Positions 23,698 through 33,582 of a stretch of DNA of 64,000 nt are shown here, piece by piece (position 1 is the first letter of the stretch; every line of letters begins with the position of its first letter). The notes under the pieces were generated by a model. It did no database searches. It worked only from the letters and a program-made list of their open reading frames with translations, and had not been told where the DNA came from. The DNA is from Blastobasis lacticolella (Eukaryota > Arthropoda > Insecta > Lepidoptera > Blastobasidae): the NCBI GenBank assembly GCA_905147135.1, contig LR990049.1:17997428-18061427 (forward strand), given 5' to 3'. The position numbers and the translations under genes are program-made.

Positions 23698-23901
23698 GTT
23701 CAACCTTTATAATGCGAACGGCTAAGGAATGGAACGCGTTGCCTGCGAGTGTGTTCCCTGATCTCTATAATCTGGACGCCTTCAAGGCTAGAGTGAATAG
23801 GCTGTTCCTAGACAGGCATGCTCCATCTTCGACCGCATCGTCACTTACCACCAGGTGAGATGGCGGTCAAATGCCTGGATAGTTTAAAATTAAAAAAAAA
23901 G
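23698..23901 (+). mobile_element. LINE reverse transcriptase C-terminus and tail
   Basis: On the + strand, starting near 23711, the frame reads MRTAKEWNALPASVFPDLYN, LDAFKARVNRLFLDRHAPSS, TASSLTTR and a stop, the ending of a CR1-like reverse transcriptase (EWN-LP, F+x+VN+). The tail is GGTGAGATGGCGGTCAAATG then CCTGGATAGTTTAAAATTAA and an A-run. Same family as the tails at 4012, 12018 and 12480. Confidence 0.75.
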
Positions 23902-24469
23902 CCGAAGTCAAAGCTTCAGTCTGATACTAGTTATTGAAGTAAGCTTTTCAACCAAATAAAATAAAATGAAATTACCACTTTTAAAATTTCAATTGATGTC
24001 AGCGTGATTACTCGGGACAGATTTAAAAGTGAAACTTGTGCTAAAATAGCACTCGGGAAATTTTATTTTTTCCAAAGTGCTCAAATCTCTCAGTTTAAAA
24101 ATACGTCGTTTATAAGCCCATTAACAGTCGGTTCATGACGACGTTGGACCAGAATGTTTTAAAGATTCCTAGCAAGCGACTGCCTCGCAAAAAATACACA
24201 ATCGTTTGACTTCTATGCCCATTGGACCAGAAAACTTGTTGAGCGACAATAATGTTACACTTAATCATTTAAATGGCTCCCATCATTCAGTCGCGTCTTA
24301 TTCTTCTTCTCGAACAAAATTCATCTCCGGGGAATTAATGGACAGACCTGATTTGAGCAGGATTCTTTTGAAGTGTCGCGTCGCTATTACACAAATCGGT
24401 GACTTCTTAAACGGATGCACTTTGTTATATTTTTATTTCTAGCGTCCAGTAAATACGGAATTATATTAT

Positions 24470-24647
24470 CATCATCTTGGCGCTAATGTCACGGTTGTGC
24501 TCTCGCGCACGAGGGCCCGGGGTCCGTCTTGACCATGATCCAGGGTTTGGCAGATCAGGTAATTACAGAGGAGTCTGACCAGATTGGATCATGGATACAC
24601 ATTCAGTCGCCTTATCATCACGCTATTTTCCCTCACCGTAAGAGCAA
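24470..24647 (-). repeat. SINE A, internally deleted
   Basis: Tail side intact (CATCTTGGCGCTAATGTCAC, GGGCCCGGGGTCCGTCTTGA); the tRNA head and the GACCTCCGTGACCCTG block are missing. Confidence 0.8.
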
Positions 24648-26239
24648 ATACAGAATGATATAACACGTGCATTTATACATGTTCAATTTTTTTATTTCAT
24701 AGTAAAATAAATTTAAATAGTGTGGGACGTATGAAAACCACATTCGTCTTTAGTGTTCGAAAATATTTGATAGCAGCGTATAAATGATAGATATTTTATG
24801 GTCCCTTAATATAAAGTGCGGAAAATTATAAGTAGTCATTGCTTTCCTCGTAAAGTAGCTACTTTATATACAGATATATACACAACATCACGCCTTAACG
24901 GGTACACTACTCTATTCACCTGGAAAATATTACGAAGAAAGTTGAAAGTCACAATCTTTTCAGTCCATAATTTTGGTCGGGACAACTCCTCTCCTTGTCG
25001 AAAACACGCTACTTAAGCCAACTTAACTCCGCGTAACTTGTTTACAATATGGAGTCTGAAATTAAATTCTGAAAGTACCTTCTGACCAAACATATTGACA
25101 ATTGAAAGCTTTTAACAGTACTAAGGCAAGCAATTTCATCGCCTTACCGTAACTCCTTGTACCAACAGTCTAAGCCATATCATACCACTGGAATTGTTTT
25201 ACAACTTTGATCGTTCCTTGTTAGCTGGTTCCATACAATGCCAGTTGTTTACAATTAGCTGTAATCCTTTGAACAATAACAGAAGGGGAGTTAAACTCCA
25301 TCTACGTTATTGTGAATGCTGGTCTGTTGCTCCTCTAAAAGTGTTAAGTGAAGTTTCTTTGTATATGTCTGTTTGTTTGCTTAATTCTTCTAAATTATGC
25401 AAACGGAGTAAAGAATTCGTTTCTAGAAACTTGTAATAAAATAACAGTTGCTAGACTACTCGAATTTATCGAAGTTAGCAGGTACGAAGTCGCAGGGAAC
25501 GTCTAAGAAATGGTATTCACGGACAGCCCTCCCCATGTTTTATTTGTTTACTTATTTATTTAATCTAGTGTAGTTTACCTATACCTACCCGACTTTTCTT
25601 ACTGATAAACCTTCCTCTTGAATCACTCTATCTATTGTTGAATACCTCATCAAAATCCATTGCGATGTTTAAAATATCTCAGCGTACATAGATACATAGT
25701 GACAGATGCCAGGAAGCGACTTTGTTTTATACTATGTAATACATAAATACATACATACATACTTTAACCTAATTATCATTGACACGATAAGAAGAAGAAT
25801 AGATTTAGTGTGCACAATGAGTTACAATATAATTATATGAAAATAAAGGAAGTTTCACAAACTGCTTATTCATAAAGAAATGTCTTACAGGCGACCTAAA
25901 TTTGAATTTTTATTTCTTTATACTTTTAAAAATTAAACTTTAAAAGCAACTCATTTCAACTCGTTTATAAACACAGATGGCACTCTTATTGAATGCAACA
26001 GATGTTCTCGTTCATTTTCGTTATCCCCATATATCAGTATTCCCGCTCTAGTATTGGGATTCCTTATACGAACAAGAATTTATATTGTAAGGATCGGTAT
26101 TTTTTTTTATATATAGCTTGAGATGGAGACTTTATGCTTCTCGAAATTTGCAACGAGTTTGAGCGTTTGGGTGTATTTTAAGCGTCTATTTTCGTTATAG
26201 TTTCGAAAAGATACTTTTTCTTATAGGGAAACTGTATCT
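24648..26239. other. Intron DNA without a recognised feature
   Basis: AT-rich. A TTTTATACTATGTAATACAT plus CATACATACATAC scrap at about 25725-25760 belongs to a common dispersed element. No exon seen. Confidence 0.5.
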
Positions 26240-26562
26240 GTTTTGGTGGCCTAATGGTTAAGGGGTCTGACTTCCTGGCCCAGAGGCACTGGGTTCGAAC
26301 TCCAGTTGGCAGCACTGTATCAATGAATCTTTTCTTAGTTGAAAACTAACCGATGCTCTTACCGTGAGGGAAAACTTGCACATTCAGGCGACTATGTTCC
26401 AATCCGGTTAGGTTTCCCTATTAACAAGGTCACGTAGGTCATATGACAGTCACCCCACTGTAATTACCTGATCTGCCAAATCCTGGATCATGGTCAAGGC
26501 TGACCCCGGGCCCTCTCGCGCGAGAGCAGAACCGGAACATTAACACTACGATGATGATGAGG
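26240..26562 (+). repeat. SINE A, near full length
   Basis: Head GGTGGCCTAATGGTTAAGGG (box A) and GGGTTCGAACTCC (box B, well kept), body CCGATGCTCTTACCGTGAGG, TAATTACCTGATCTGCCAAA, tail ACATTAACACTACGATGATG. About 320 bp and one of the best heads in the window. Confidence 0.88.
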
Positions 26563-27621
26563 CAACTGTGTCTGTTTATTGCAAATACTTTTCGCACAGA
26601 AATTATTCGATTTCATTTATTTACACTATATTACAAAATCCATTGACATATGACAGCAAAGCATTATTTTAATTAAATAGTAGAAAATGTTTGAGTATGT
26701 ATAACTTGGTCGGAGCTTATCTGACTTTTTCTGTCGGTGCACTATAGAAATTCTTTTGAAAAGGAGAACAATATAAATAACTATTAGGTAGGTATGTTAC
26801 CTTATAAGGCTATAAATAAACAACTGTATAAAACTCTAAGTCGGTTACGGTTCCACCCGAACCCGCTCCTAGTGGCGTCAAACAACATGAAAATCGCCTT
26901 TATCTCTCTGAATAGGCTTAGAGACCCTTTGTGTGTGAGATAAAACGAAATGTTTTTTCTAAGAAATGTACGAAACATTTGTATTAATTCAGCGTGAAAC
27001 GTGTGTAGGTAATACGTTTTCAGTAAGTAGAAGAGCGCTTTAACTGTGACCTCTTTCGATAAAGGTCACGGAAAAGGTAAACAAAAATAGAGCATTGACC
27101 TTGAGTGTTTTTTTATATGTAATACGGCAAACAAACAGGCAAGCGGTCCACCTGATGGAAAGTGGTCACCGCCGTTATTTTCTAAGCGCAAATAGGATAT
27201 TTTAAGTTGTAAGGATACAGTTGTAAGAGTACCTCCACTCAATCAATCAAGACTCTTGGCGTTAATGTCCCGGTTGTGCTCCGGTGTGTGCACGGACCTG
27301 ACAAAACACGGACGTCATACTACACTAGAGATTTTTTTATATTATATTATTTTAATTTATTCGTAAGACCAACAGCCATATTACAACATAATATTAGTAT
27401 TCATACGAAACAGAAAGCCAATTACAGGTCTTCGCTGATAGATTTTAAACTTTATAAATTAAAACTGTGTGCCATAGCTGTAATGTGCGCTGTAGTGAAG
27501 TGAAATAAATTGAAAAGGACAGTAATTGCAGCAATTAATAAAAGACACGTGCTTTAGTTCATGTGAAAAGTGTAACTGTGTGACAAATTAATTGAGTCAT
27601 TTTTAGATGTTTTATATATAT
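26563..27621. other. Intron DNA with repeat scraps
   Basis: Includes a repeat C end (27112-27173: GGCAAACAAACAGGCAAGCG, CCACCTGATGGAAAGTGG) and a SINE A tail scrap (27254-27288: TCTTGGCGTTAATGTCCCGG). No gene. Confidence 0.55.
27618..27621 (+). repeat. Target-site duplication, left side of Gypsy-type element
   Basis: ATAT immediately precedes the LTR and recurs right after the other LTR at 33182-33185. The matching bases extend to ATATTTT if the LTR is taken to start at 27625 and not at 27622, so the duplication is 4-7 bp and its exact edge is ambiguous. Confidence 0.7.
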
Positions 27622-27916
27622 TTTTAGCAAAGAAGAGGAATTTGCTTTAAAAAAACAAACTTTGAGTGTACAAATCAGACAATGGTTTATTATTAATTCC
27701 AAAAATATTAACTTAGGCTAATTCTAAAACGAAACAACAACGCATTGCAAAAATACACAGAAAATAAGAAAATAAAAATACGAAACAGAGGGTACCTTGT
27801 CAGCCAGCAAACGAGCGAGATCCGTCCAGGTCAAACGACACCGAGAAAGTGAAACCGCTGCTAAGGAACACTCTGCTTTTATAGCATTTAAAGAACAAAA
27901 ATTAAATCTCCTAATA
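27622..27916 (-). repeat. 3' LTR
   Basis: 295 bp, matching 32887-33181 base for base by eye. On the minus strand it starts TATTAGGAGATTTAATTTTT and ends TTTGCTAAAA, so it lacks the common TG...CA ends. It contains CTATAAAAGCAGAGTGTTCC (minus), a plausible TATA box for element transcription, near 27871-27890. Confidence 0.9.
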
Positions 27917-28209
27917 CGGCCTATCCTGATCTTGCGACGTCCCGGCGCAACGATCGCTCAGCTCTCAGCTTCTGTTTCTATGACTGGCAGCGAAGCTGAC
28001 GAAGGCCCCGCCACGGCGTCATCATTTAGTTGTGATGTCGGAGGCGCGCTCTCTTCGCGCCCTTCATTAGGCTCAATGGACAGCTGTTCTGGATTATAAT
28101 CATCTGAAACAGACAACTGATTATGGCACTCCTCTCCATACATCTGTCTATCAAGGCCCCGTACAACCATCACAAAGCAAACTCATACACTCCACGTTCA
28201 CAAAACCTC

Positions 28210-31200
28210 CTAACGAGACGTCTCGCATGCAAAAGCTGTGTCCGCAGAAATCACAGCAGGTTTCCGCAGAAACCAAAGCAAGTTTCCGCAGAAACTGTAC
28301 CTACTGATACCGCAGCACCAGTAGGTCTCATACCGATACCGCAGCATCAGTACCAATGGTGCTTTTGATCCACGCATGAATCCCCACGAGTCAAAGACCC
28401 GAAAGCAACCACAAAAAGCCTCAGGCTCACCATGTGCATACTCACCATCAAAGAAAGCTGCACATGTCTCGGGGCACCACTCCCCTTTCCATGGGACCAT
28501 GTATTGGGCCGCAGCCTGTGTTGTCTTCCCATAGGAACCGCTCAGCAACTTCAATTCGTACCGGCCACTGGCCAGCACCTTCAGAACCTTATACGGTCCT
28601 CTCATGCCAGGATCGAGTTTTCCTGTAGCCTGCGAAAACTTGATTACAAAAACAAGATCGTTCACATTGAAGCGGCGAGGAGCCTGCCGGTCCTTGTTGA
28701 CATAACTGTCCTGTTGTCGTTGGTTCTTACGCGATAGTTCAATCGCCCGACCTCGACACATCTCGCGCCAAGCATCCCGGTTGGGACGAGAGCCATCGAC
28801 TGCCAAATCTCGTATCAACGAGCATATAACGGGTGTTGTACTGTCTGTGCCAATTAACAAGTTGAGCGGGGAATGTTGCGTGGTCTTGTGTTTTGTTATA
28901 TTTAACACAAGCTGTAATTTCCATAGTGTGTCCGACCATTGAGCATTCCTATAATTCGTCTCTATGCGGATCATGTTTAAGACGGTGCGAACATATCGCT
29001 CCACTTGCCCATTCGCGTGGTGCATTTCCGGCGTGATATAGTGTATGTCACACCCCATGTCGCTGATCCACTTGGTAAAAATTGAAGATTCGAACATACG
29101 TCCGCGATCGGTCACAAGTAATTTTGGCACACCAAATAATGCAACTGCATTTGTCATTACCCGTTGGAGTTCAGTGACATCTTGCCTACGTATCGAGTAC
29201 AATAGCGAATACTTCGTAAATGCGTCTACAATTATCAAAACGAACTTATATCCGTCGGACTCTGGCAGCGGTCCCAATGCATCGACATGTAGCGTGTCGA
29301 ACGGCAGTTCCGGTTTAGCCCAAGATGTTATAGGTTGTCGTGGTGCCCTAGGTACACGTTTTTTTGAAATACAGATTAAACAATGCGCAATATATTTTTT
29401 AACAAAAGAACGCAGACCAGGGAACCAAAAATGCTTTAAAATTAAATCTAAAGTCTTCTCGTTAGATACATGTTCATGTTCGTCGTGAAATATGCGTAAC
29501 AAAGACAATCGATGTCCACGCGGTATATAGCACAAAATCCTGCTCTCTTCCCCTATGGGATTGTACCTATAGTACAGAACGCCATTTCGCTCAACGTAAC
29601 GGCGATCATCTAAATTACCTTCACGAAGTTTCTCCAACAACTCACTAGTTTCGGAATCAGCAGACTGTGCTATCTCAGCCCAATTACGTGGACGCGAAAT
29701 CTGATTTACCTGATTAACGGGATTTCTACTAAGGTAGTCGGCATGGGACATCATCATTCCCTTACGATATTCGATGGTAAAAGTAAAATCCTGAAGATAA
29801 ATCCACCACCGAGCCACGCGTGGAAGCAGATCCTTCTTACGCTCTGTCGACTTAAGCGCATTGCAGTCGGTGACTAATTTAAACTGAATGCCAATTAAAT
29901 ATTGCCTGAAATGTTGCAACGCCTTCACGACTGCTAGGGTTTCCAGTTCGTAAGAATGGTATCTGCTCTCCGCACCCTGTGTGGACTTACTGAAGTACGC
30001 GACTACACGTTTTTTATTGTATTCGTGAATTTGAAGCAGAACTGCTCCGTATCCCGCACTACTGGCATCTGTATGAACCTCTGTCGGTAGATTAGGGTCA
30101 AATATTGCCAATATTGGTTCGCTAGTGAGACAATTAATAAGAAACTGACGCGCCTGCTCCTGTTCCGTGCCCCATTCAAAACTGACCGATTTCTTCGTTA
30201 AATGAGCAATACACGCCGTCTTATTTGCGTATCCTTCAATGTACCGCCTAAAATACCCGGCAAGGCCCAAAAACTGGCGTACCTGTTTGACGTTAGCGGG
30301 GATAGGCGCGTTTACTAAAGCATCAATTTTACGTTTGCTCGGCCGAACCTGGCCTTTACTGACGACTCTTCCTAAATATTCAATTTCTTTTGACAGAAAA
30401 GAGCACTTTTTAAGATTAATGGAAAAGCCAGCATCGGTTAAGGTTTGCAAAACTTCGCGCAGTAAGTGGATTCCCTCCTCGACGGTCGAGCTCATAATCA
30501 GGACGTCATCGATATACACTAACACTTTGCCGGAGTCAATGAACCGTCTTAGCGTGTTGTTTATTATTCGTTGGTATACGATGGGTGAATTAGAGAGTCC
30601 AAAAGGCATCTTTAAGTACTCAAAATGCCCCTCAGGCGTGACAAAACCGGTTTTTGGGATTGAATCCTGGTCTAAGGGGATCTGGTGGAATCCCGTAGCC
30701 ATGTCGAGACATGTAAAGTACTCAAAACTGCCTAATCTGTCAATATGATCCTCTATCAAGGGTAGGGGATACCTATCCTTGACGGTTACGCGATTAAGTG
30801 CGCGGAAATCCACACACATGCGGTCTGATCCGTCTTTTTTCTTCACTAAAAGAATTGGGCTAGAATACGCAGACTCAGACTCTCGGATTATACCCTTTTG
30901 CATTAGATCATCAATGATTTCCCGAACTTTTAATTTTTCATGGTGGGCTAATTTATATGGACGATAAGTGACAGGGGTATCGTCGGTTAACTTAATATGC
31001 ATCTCGCCCGTTTTGACGGTAGTCGTGGCGGTGCCAGATATAAGGTAATCAGAGAACTCATTGATGACCTCTTGCAAAGCGTCGCGATTACGTCCTGGCT
31101 CTAAGGGCGTATTTAATGGCAAATCGTCAGCCGCACTACGGCCAGTAATGCAAGCATTAACGTTCACTTTCGAGTGAGTGAGATATTGTCGATCTTTCGT

Positions 31201-32769
31201 TCGCACGTATGTAATACCGTCGCGATTAAGAATATCTGTTCCTATGATGATCGGGGTGCTCATGCAGCTAGCGGGCACGACTACGAGGTCGGCCTCGATA
31301 GAAATTTCATCGAACTCCAAGACTAATGTAAGGCATGAAGTAACGTCAATTTTGTCGTTACTTATACCTTGTATTGTGCAGGTGTAGGGTCTCATATTGC
31401 ATGAAAAATATTTTAAAGCATCGGAGGATATCAAGGAGACGTTATGAGCTCCGCTATCAATTAAAACGTCCACAGGAATACCCTGAATCACGGCGGTCAC
31501 TATATCGCTTCTTAAGTTAGACTTAACGACGTCCTTACATAAATTGACATTGTGGGTATTACGCGAACTAGAGCGCTGTTTGGCGAAACAACGATCTTCA
31601 GTATGGCCCGGTTTTTTACAGAACAAACAATTTTTACCCTCCGGCTTAGAATTAAGTTGTGACGTACTCGTACTAGGTTTAGACTCCGAATCTGTTTTTA
31701 GTTTCCTACACTGAAAGCTTTTATGACCCGTGCGGTGACAAATAAAACACTTAGAAACAGAGTCCCTAGTGGGCACTGTCGGCTTTTTGATATTGGAAGT
31801 CCGCGTGTCAGTCTTTAAGCAGCTAGGTTTGACATATATTGACAGAAATGAGACTAAATTCTCGGTATTCAAGTCACCGTTAGCGGCGGCCGCTCGGACA
31901 TGTGGGTCCGTAATGCCCCGAATGGTAATCTGAGTCATAAGGTCTTCACTAAGTCCTTGGACCACCTTCAAACGCAGCAATGTCCGCCGTGCATACTCAG
32001 CATAAGTTGAGAACTTATCAGACGTATTATTCATTGTTTCGTACAGTATATTCGCAAAATCCAGCTTGCGAGGACAAAGAGATATAAATTCGCGTTTGAA
32101 GTTGGTCCAAGACCTGTCATTGGTTACCCATTCGTTGATCCATGTCTTGGCGTCGCCCTTCAAGCAATTAGCTACTCGTGATAAGCACTCGTTATCGTCC
32201 CATCGGTTACTCTGCCTAGCGCGATCTACTTCCTGGCACCACGAGTCTATGTTATTTACGTTAGGGTCGAAATTAGAAATAAAGTAAGATTGTGAACGCG
32301 TCGGTACTACCGCAGTTATAGCATCTACAATCGTTTTCGCACACACCGTCATTTCACTAGGCGCACTTTGAGTTGCTGTGGAATTAGCGTTATTACCTTC
32401 GAGTGCTTCCAACCGAGTTAAAATTGTGCCTAGTGTTTGTTGAATGTTAGGCAAAATCGGTGGGGTGCGAGTACGATTACTCTCACGACGATTAGATCGC
32501 GAGCGAGAACGTGAGACACGGATCGACGGCGACCGCATCAATCGATGCGAATTGACACTTTGACGCGACTGTGAGCGCGCGGGGGTAGTTCGACAACGTT
32601 CGCGGGTATGGGATCCACCATGGCTATCGTTACGGTGACGTTCACCACGGGGTGGCGGAGACCTATTCCTGCGATGGTCTCGCGAGTACCGGCCACGAGA
32701 CCTCGACCTGGTACGCGACCCGCGACGATGTCGTTTTGACCTGGACCGCGACTGGCGTGGACGCGGCAT
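28210..32769 (-). CDS. gag-pol: Gag-Pol polyprotein of Ty3/Gypsy-type retrotransposon
   Basis: A single uninterrupted frame of 1519 residues. Residues 1-104 are extremely rich in Arg and Ser (RSRSR, SRSRGRYSRD). 110-330 is a Gag core (FISNFDPNVNNIDSWCQEVD, LKGDAKTWINEW). Two CCHC zinc knuckles lie at 341-354 and 381-394. The protease motif LIDSGA is at 436-441. Reverse transcriptase spans about 600-790, with LDMATGFHQI at 688-697 and YIDD at 752-755. RNase H has D901 (HTDASSAG), E941/943 (YELETLAVV) and D968. The integrase H2C2 zinc finger is at 1095-1133 and the catalytic triad is D1163, D1221, E1257 (35 residues between the last two). GPYKVLKVL near 1391 belongs to the integrase C-terminal part. 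Gag and Pol are in one frame, with no frameshift site. The last ~75 residues look unlike other Gypsy tails and overlap a 22-bp tandem repeat. All catalytic residues I can check are present, so the protein could be functional. Confidence 0.95.
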   Translation of the reverse strand: MPRPRQSRSRSKRHRRGSRTRSRSRGRYSRDHRRNRSPPPRGERHRNDSHGGSHTRERCRTTPARSQSRQSVNSHRLMRSPSIRVSRSRSRSNRRESNRTRTPPILPNIQQTLGTILTRLEALEGNNANSTATQSAPSEMTVCAKTIVDAITAVVPTRSQSYFISNFDPNVNNIDSWCQEVDRARQSNRWDDNECLSRVANCLKGDAKTWINEWVTNDRSWTNFKREFISLCPRKLDFANILYETMNNTSDKFSTYAEYARRTLLRLKVVQGLSEDLMTQITIRGITDPHVRAAAANGDLNTENLVSFLSIYVKPSCLKTDTRTSNIKKPTVPTRDSVSKCFICHRTGHKSFQCRKLKTDSESKPSTSTSQLNSKPEGKNCLFCKKPGHTEDRCFAKQRSSSRNTHNVNLCKDVVKSNLRSDIVTAVIQGIPVDVLIDSGAHNVSLISSDALKYFSCNMRPYTCTIQGISNDKIDVTSCLTLVLEFDEISIEADLVVVPASCMSTPIIIGTDILNRDGITYVRTKDRQYLTHSKVNVNACITGRSAADDLPLNTPLEPGRNRDALQEVINEFSDYLISGTATTTVKTGEMHIKLTDDTPVTYRPYKLAHHEKLKVREIIDDLMQKGIIRESESAYSSPILLVKKKDGSDRMCVDFRALNRVTVKDRYPLPLIEDHIDRLGSFEYFTCLDMATGFHQIPLDQDSIPKTGFVTPEGHFEYLKMPFGLSNSPIVYQRIINNTLRRFIDSGKVLVYIDDVLIMSSTVEEGIHLLREVLQTLTDAGFSINLKKCSFLSKEIEYLGRVVSKGQVRPSKRKIDALVNAPIPANVKQVRQFLGLAGYFRRYIEGYANKTACIAHLTKKSVSFEWGTEQEQARQFLINCLTSEPILAIFDPNLPTEVHTDASSAGYGAVLLQIHEYNKKRVVAYFSKSTQGAESRYHSYELETLAVVKALQHFRQYLIGIQFKLVTDCNALKSTERKKDLLPRVARWWIYLQDFTFTIEYRKGMMMSHADYLSRNPVNQVNQISRPRNWAEIAQSADSETSELLEKLREGNLDDRRYVERNGVLYYRYNPIGEESRILCYIPRGHRLSLLRIFHDEHEHVSNEKTLDLILKHFWFPGLRSFVKKYIAHCLICISKKRVPRAPRQPITSWAKPELPFDTLHVDALGPLPESDGYKFVLIIVDAFTKYSLLYSIRRQDVTELQRVMTNAVALFGVPKLLVTDRGRMFESSIFTKWISDMGCDIHYITPEMHHANGQVERYVRTVLNMIRIETNYRNAQWSDTLWKLQLVLNITKHKTTQHSPLNLLIGTDSTTPVICSLIRDLAVDGSRPNRDAWREMCRGRAIELSRKNQRQQDSYVNKDRQAPRRFNVNDLVFVIKFSQATGKLDPGMRGPYKVLKVLASGRYELKLLSGSYGKTTQAAAQYMVPWKGEWCPETCAAFFDGEYAHGEPEAFCGCFRVFDSWGFMRGSKAPLVLMLRYRYETYWCCGISRYSFCGNLLWFLRKPAVISADTAFACETSR
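28238..28350. repeat. 22-bp tandem repeat and short direct repeat in the polyprotein tail
   Basis: Three units starting TCCGCAGAAA, TTTCCGCAGAAACC and TTTCCGCAGAAACTG are spaced 22 bp apart at about 28240, 28261 and 28283. GATACCGCAGCACCAGTA and GATACCGCAGCATCAGTA then recur 26 bp apart. The period is not a multiple of three, so the encoded residues differ from unit to unit. Confidence 0.75.
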
Positions 32770-32886
32770 AGCACACAGTTACGGCAAAAACTCACAAAAA
32801 ACACTGGTTGTTGTTCCGTTTAGTTTAAACAAAATTTTGTCAAAAATGGCTTAACGTCAAGGCTTTAGAACAGATCCCACTTCTGA
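32770..32886 (-). promoter_or_regulatory. Retrotransposon 5' untranslated leader
   Basis: The 117 nt between the 5' LTR and the gag start. It includes the primer-binding site at its LTR-proximal end. No competing upstream in-frame ATG is seen before the chosen start at 32769. Confidence 0.7.
32873..32886 (-). promoter_or_regulatory. Primer-binding site, tRNA-Leu type
   Basis: The minus strand reads TCAGAAGTGGGATC directly after the 5' LTR. As I recall insect tRNA-Leu, its 3' part reads ATCCCACTTCTGACA plus CCA, so 13-14 bases would pair, starting about five bases inside the tRNA end. A canonical PBS would begin TGG. Displaced sites like this are known in mdg1/412- and mdg3-like elements. Confidence 0.65.
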
Positions 32887-33181
32887 TTTTAGCAAAGAAG
32901 AGGAATTTGCTTTAAAAAAACAAACTTTGAGTGTACAAATCAGACAATGGTTTATTATTAATTCCAAAAATATTAACTTAGGCTAATTCTAAAACGAAAC
33001 AACAACGCATTGCAAAAATACACAGAAAATAAGAAAATAAAAATACGAAACAGAGGGTACCTTGTCAGCCAGCAAACGAGCGAGATCCGTCCAGGTCAAA
33101 CGACACCGAGAAAGTGAAACCGCTGCTAAGGAACACTCTGCTTTTATAGCATTTAAAGAACAAAAATTAAATCTCCTAATA
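32887..33181 (-). repeat. 5' LTR
   Basis: Identical by eye to the 3' LTR over 295 bp. It drives transcription toward lower coordinates and contains the same CTATAAAAGCAG box near 33136-33155 (minus strand). Confidence 0.9.
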
Positions 33182-33185
33182 ATAT
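33182..33185 (+). repeat. Target-site duplication, right side of Gypsy-type element
   Basis: ATAT following the LTR, partner of 27618-27621. Confidence 0.7.
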
Positions 33186-33380
33186 TTTGTTGAAAGGCAG
33201 TTTACACGCAATCTCAATAGTTAAAAATACCAATCTATAGGCCATGTAGTACAAGTTGAAGAAATAAATTAAGTGGTCGTTCGACTGTCGGCATATTACA
33301 TCCTACTACTACTATGTAGTAGGTATACTACATACGAAACACTTCGTCTTAATACGAATAACAGTTTTAATATTAAGTTA

Positions 33381-33492
33381 AGCGGCAGGCAAACTAGCGA
33401 AAAGGCTACCTGATGGGAAATGGTCACCGCGGTAAATGAATATCCACTACACAAAGCGTATAATCAATGCGTTGCCAAACTCTAAAGAGACC
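33381..33492 (-). repeat. Dispersed repeat C, decayed fragment
   Basis: GGCAGGCAAACTAGCG, CTACCTGATGGGAAATGGTC and CAATGCGTTGCCAAACTCTA match the CATCAGGTGG half of repeat C in reverse. Confidence 0.65.
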
Positions 33493-33582
33493 TCTAATAT
33501 ATTTCTGGAAAAGTCCCATGTATTCATCAAAAGGAAATACTGTGGCTGGGAACTCATTCCAATTTCGGATATTTTTTTACAT

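Larger units (their letters stand above)
27622..33181 (-). mobile_element. Complete Ty3/Gypsy-type LTR retrotransposon, antisense in the receptor intron
   Basis: About 5.56 kb on the minus strand: 5' LTR at 32887-33181, tRNA-Leu-like primer site, a single gag-pol frame of 1519 codons, 3' LTR at 27622-27916, flanked by ATAT. Domain order is Gag, zinc knuckles, protease, reverse transcriptase, RNase H, integrase, which defines the Ty3/Gypsy (Metaviridae) superfamily. There is no env frame, so it is a retrotransposon and not an errantivirus-like element. The displaced tRNA-Leu primer site points toward the mdg3/blastopia-like group, an inference from memory. The LTRs look identical, so insertion is recent. 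No clear polypurine tract stands out before the 3' LTR; the sequence there reads GATCAGGATAGGCCG on the minus strand. Confidence 0.93.

Noticed and set aside
26240..26320. Possible tRNA gene (good box A and box B)
   Set aside because: It is the head of SINE A; no acceptor-stem closure is present and the same head heads a 320-bp repeat several times in the window.
28432..31387. Several + strand frames of 60-170 codons across the retrotransposon
   Set aside because: They are antisense shadows of the gag-pol frame and show no independent motif.
27622..33181. Possibility that the LTR element is an endogenous retrovirus-like (errantivirus) copy
   Set aside because: There is no frame for an envelope protein between integrase and the 3' LTR; fewer than 300 bp remain there.
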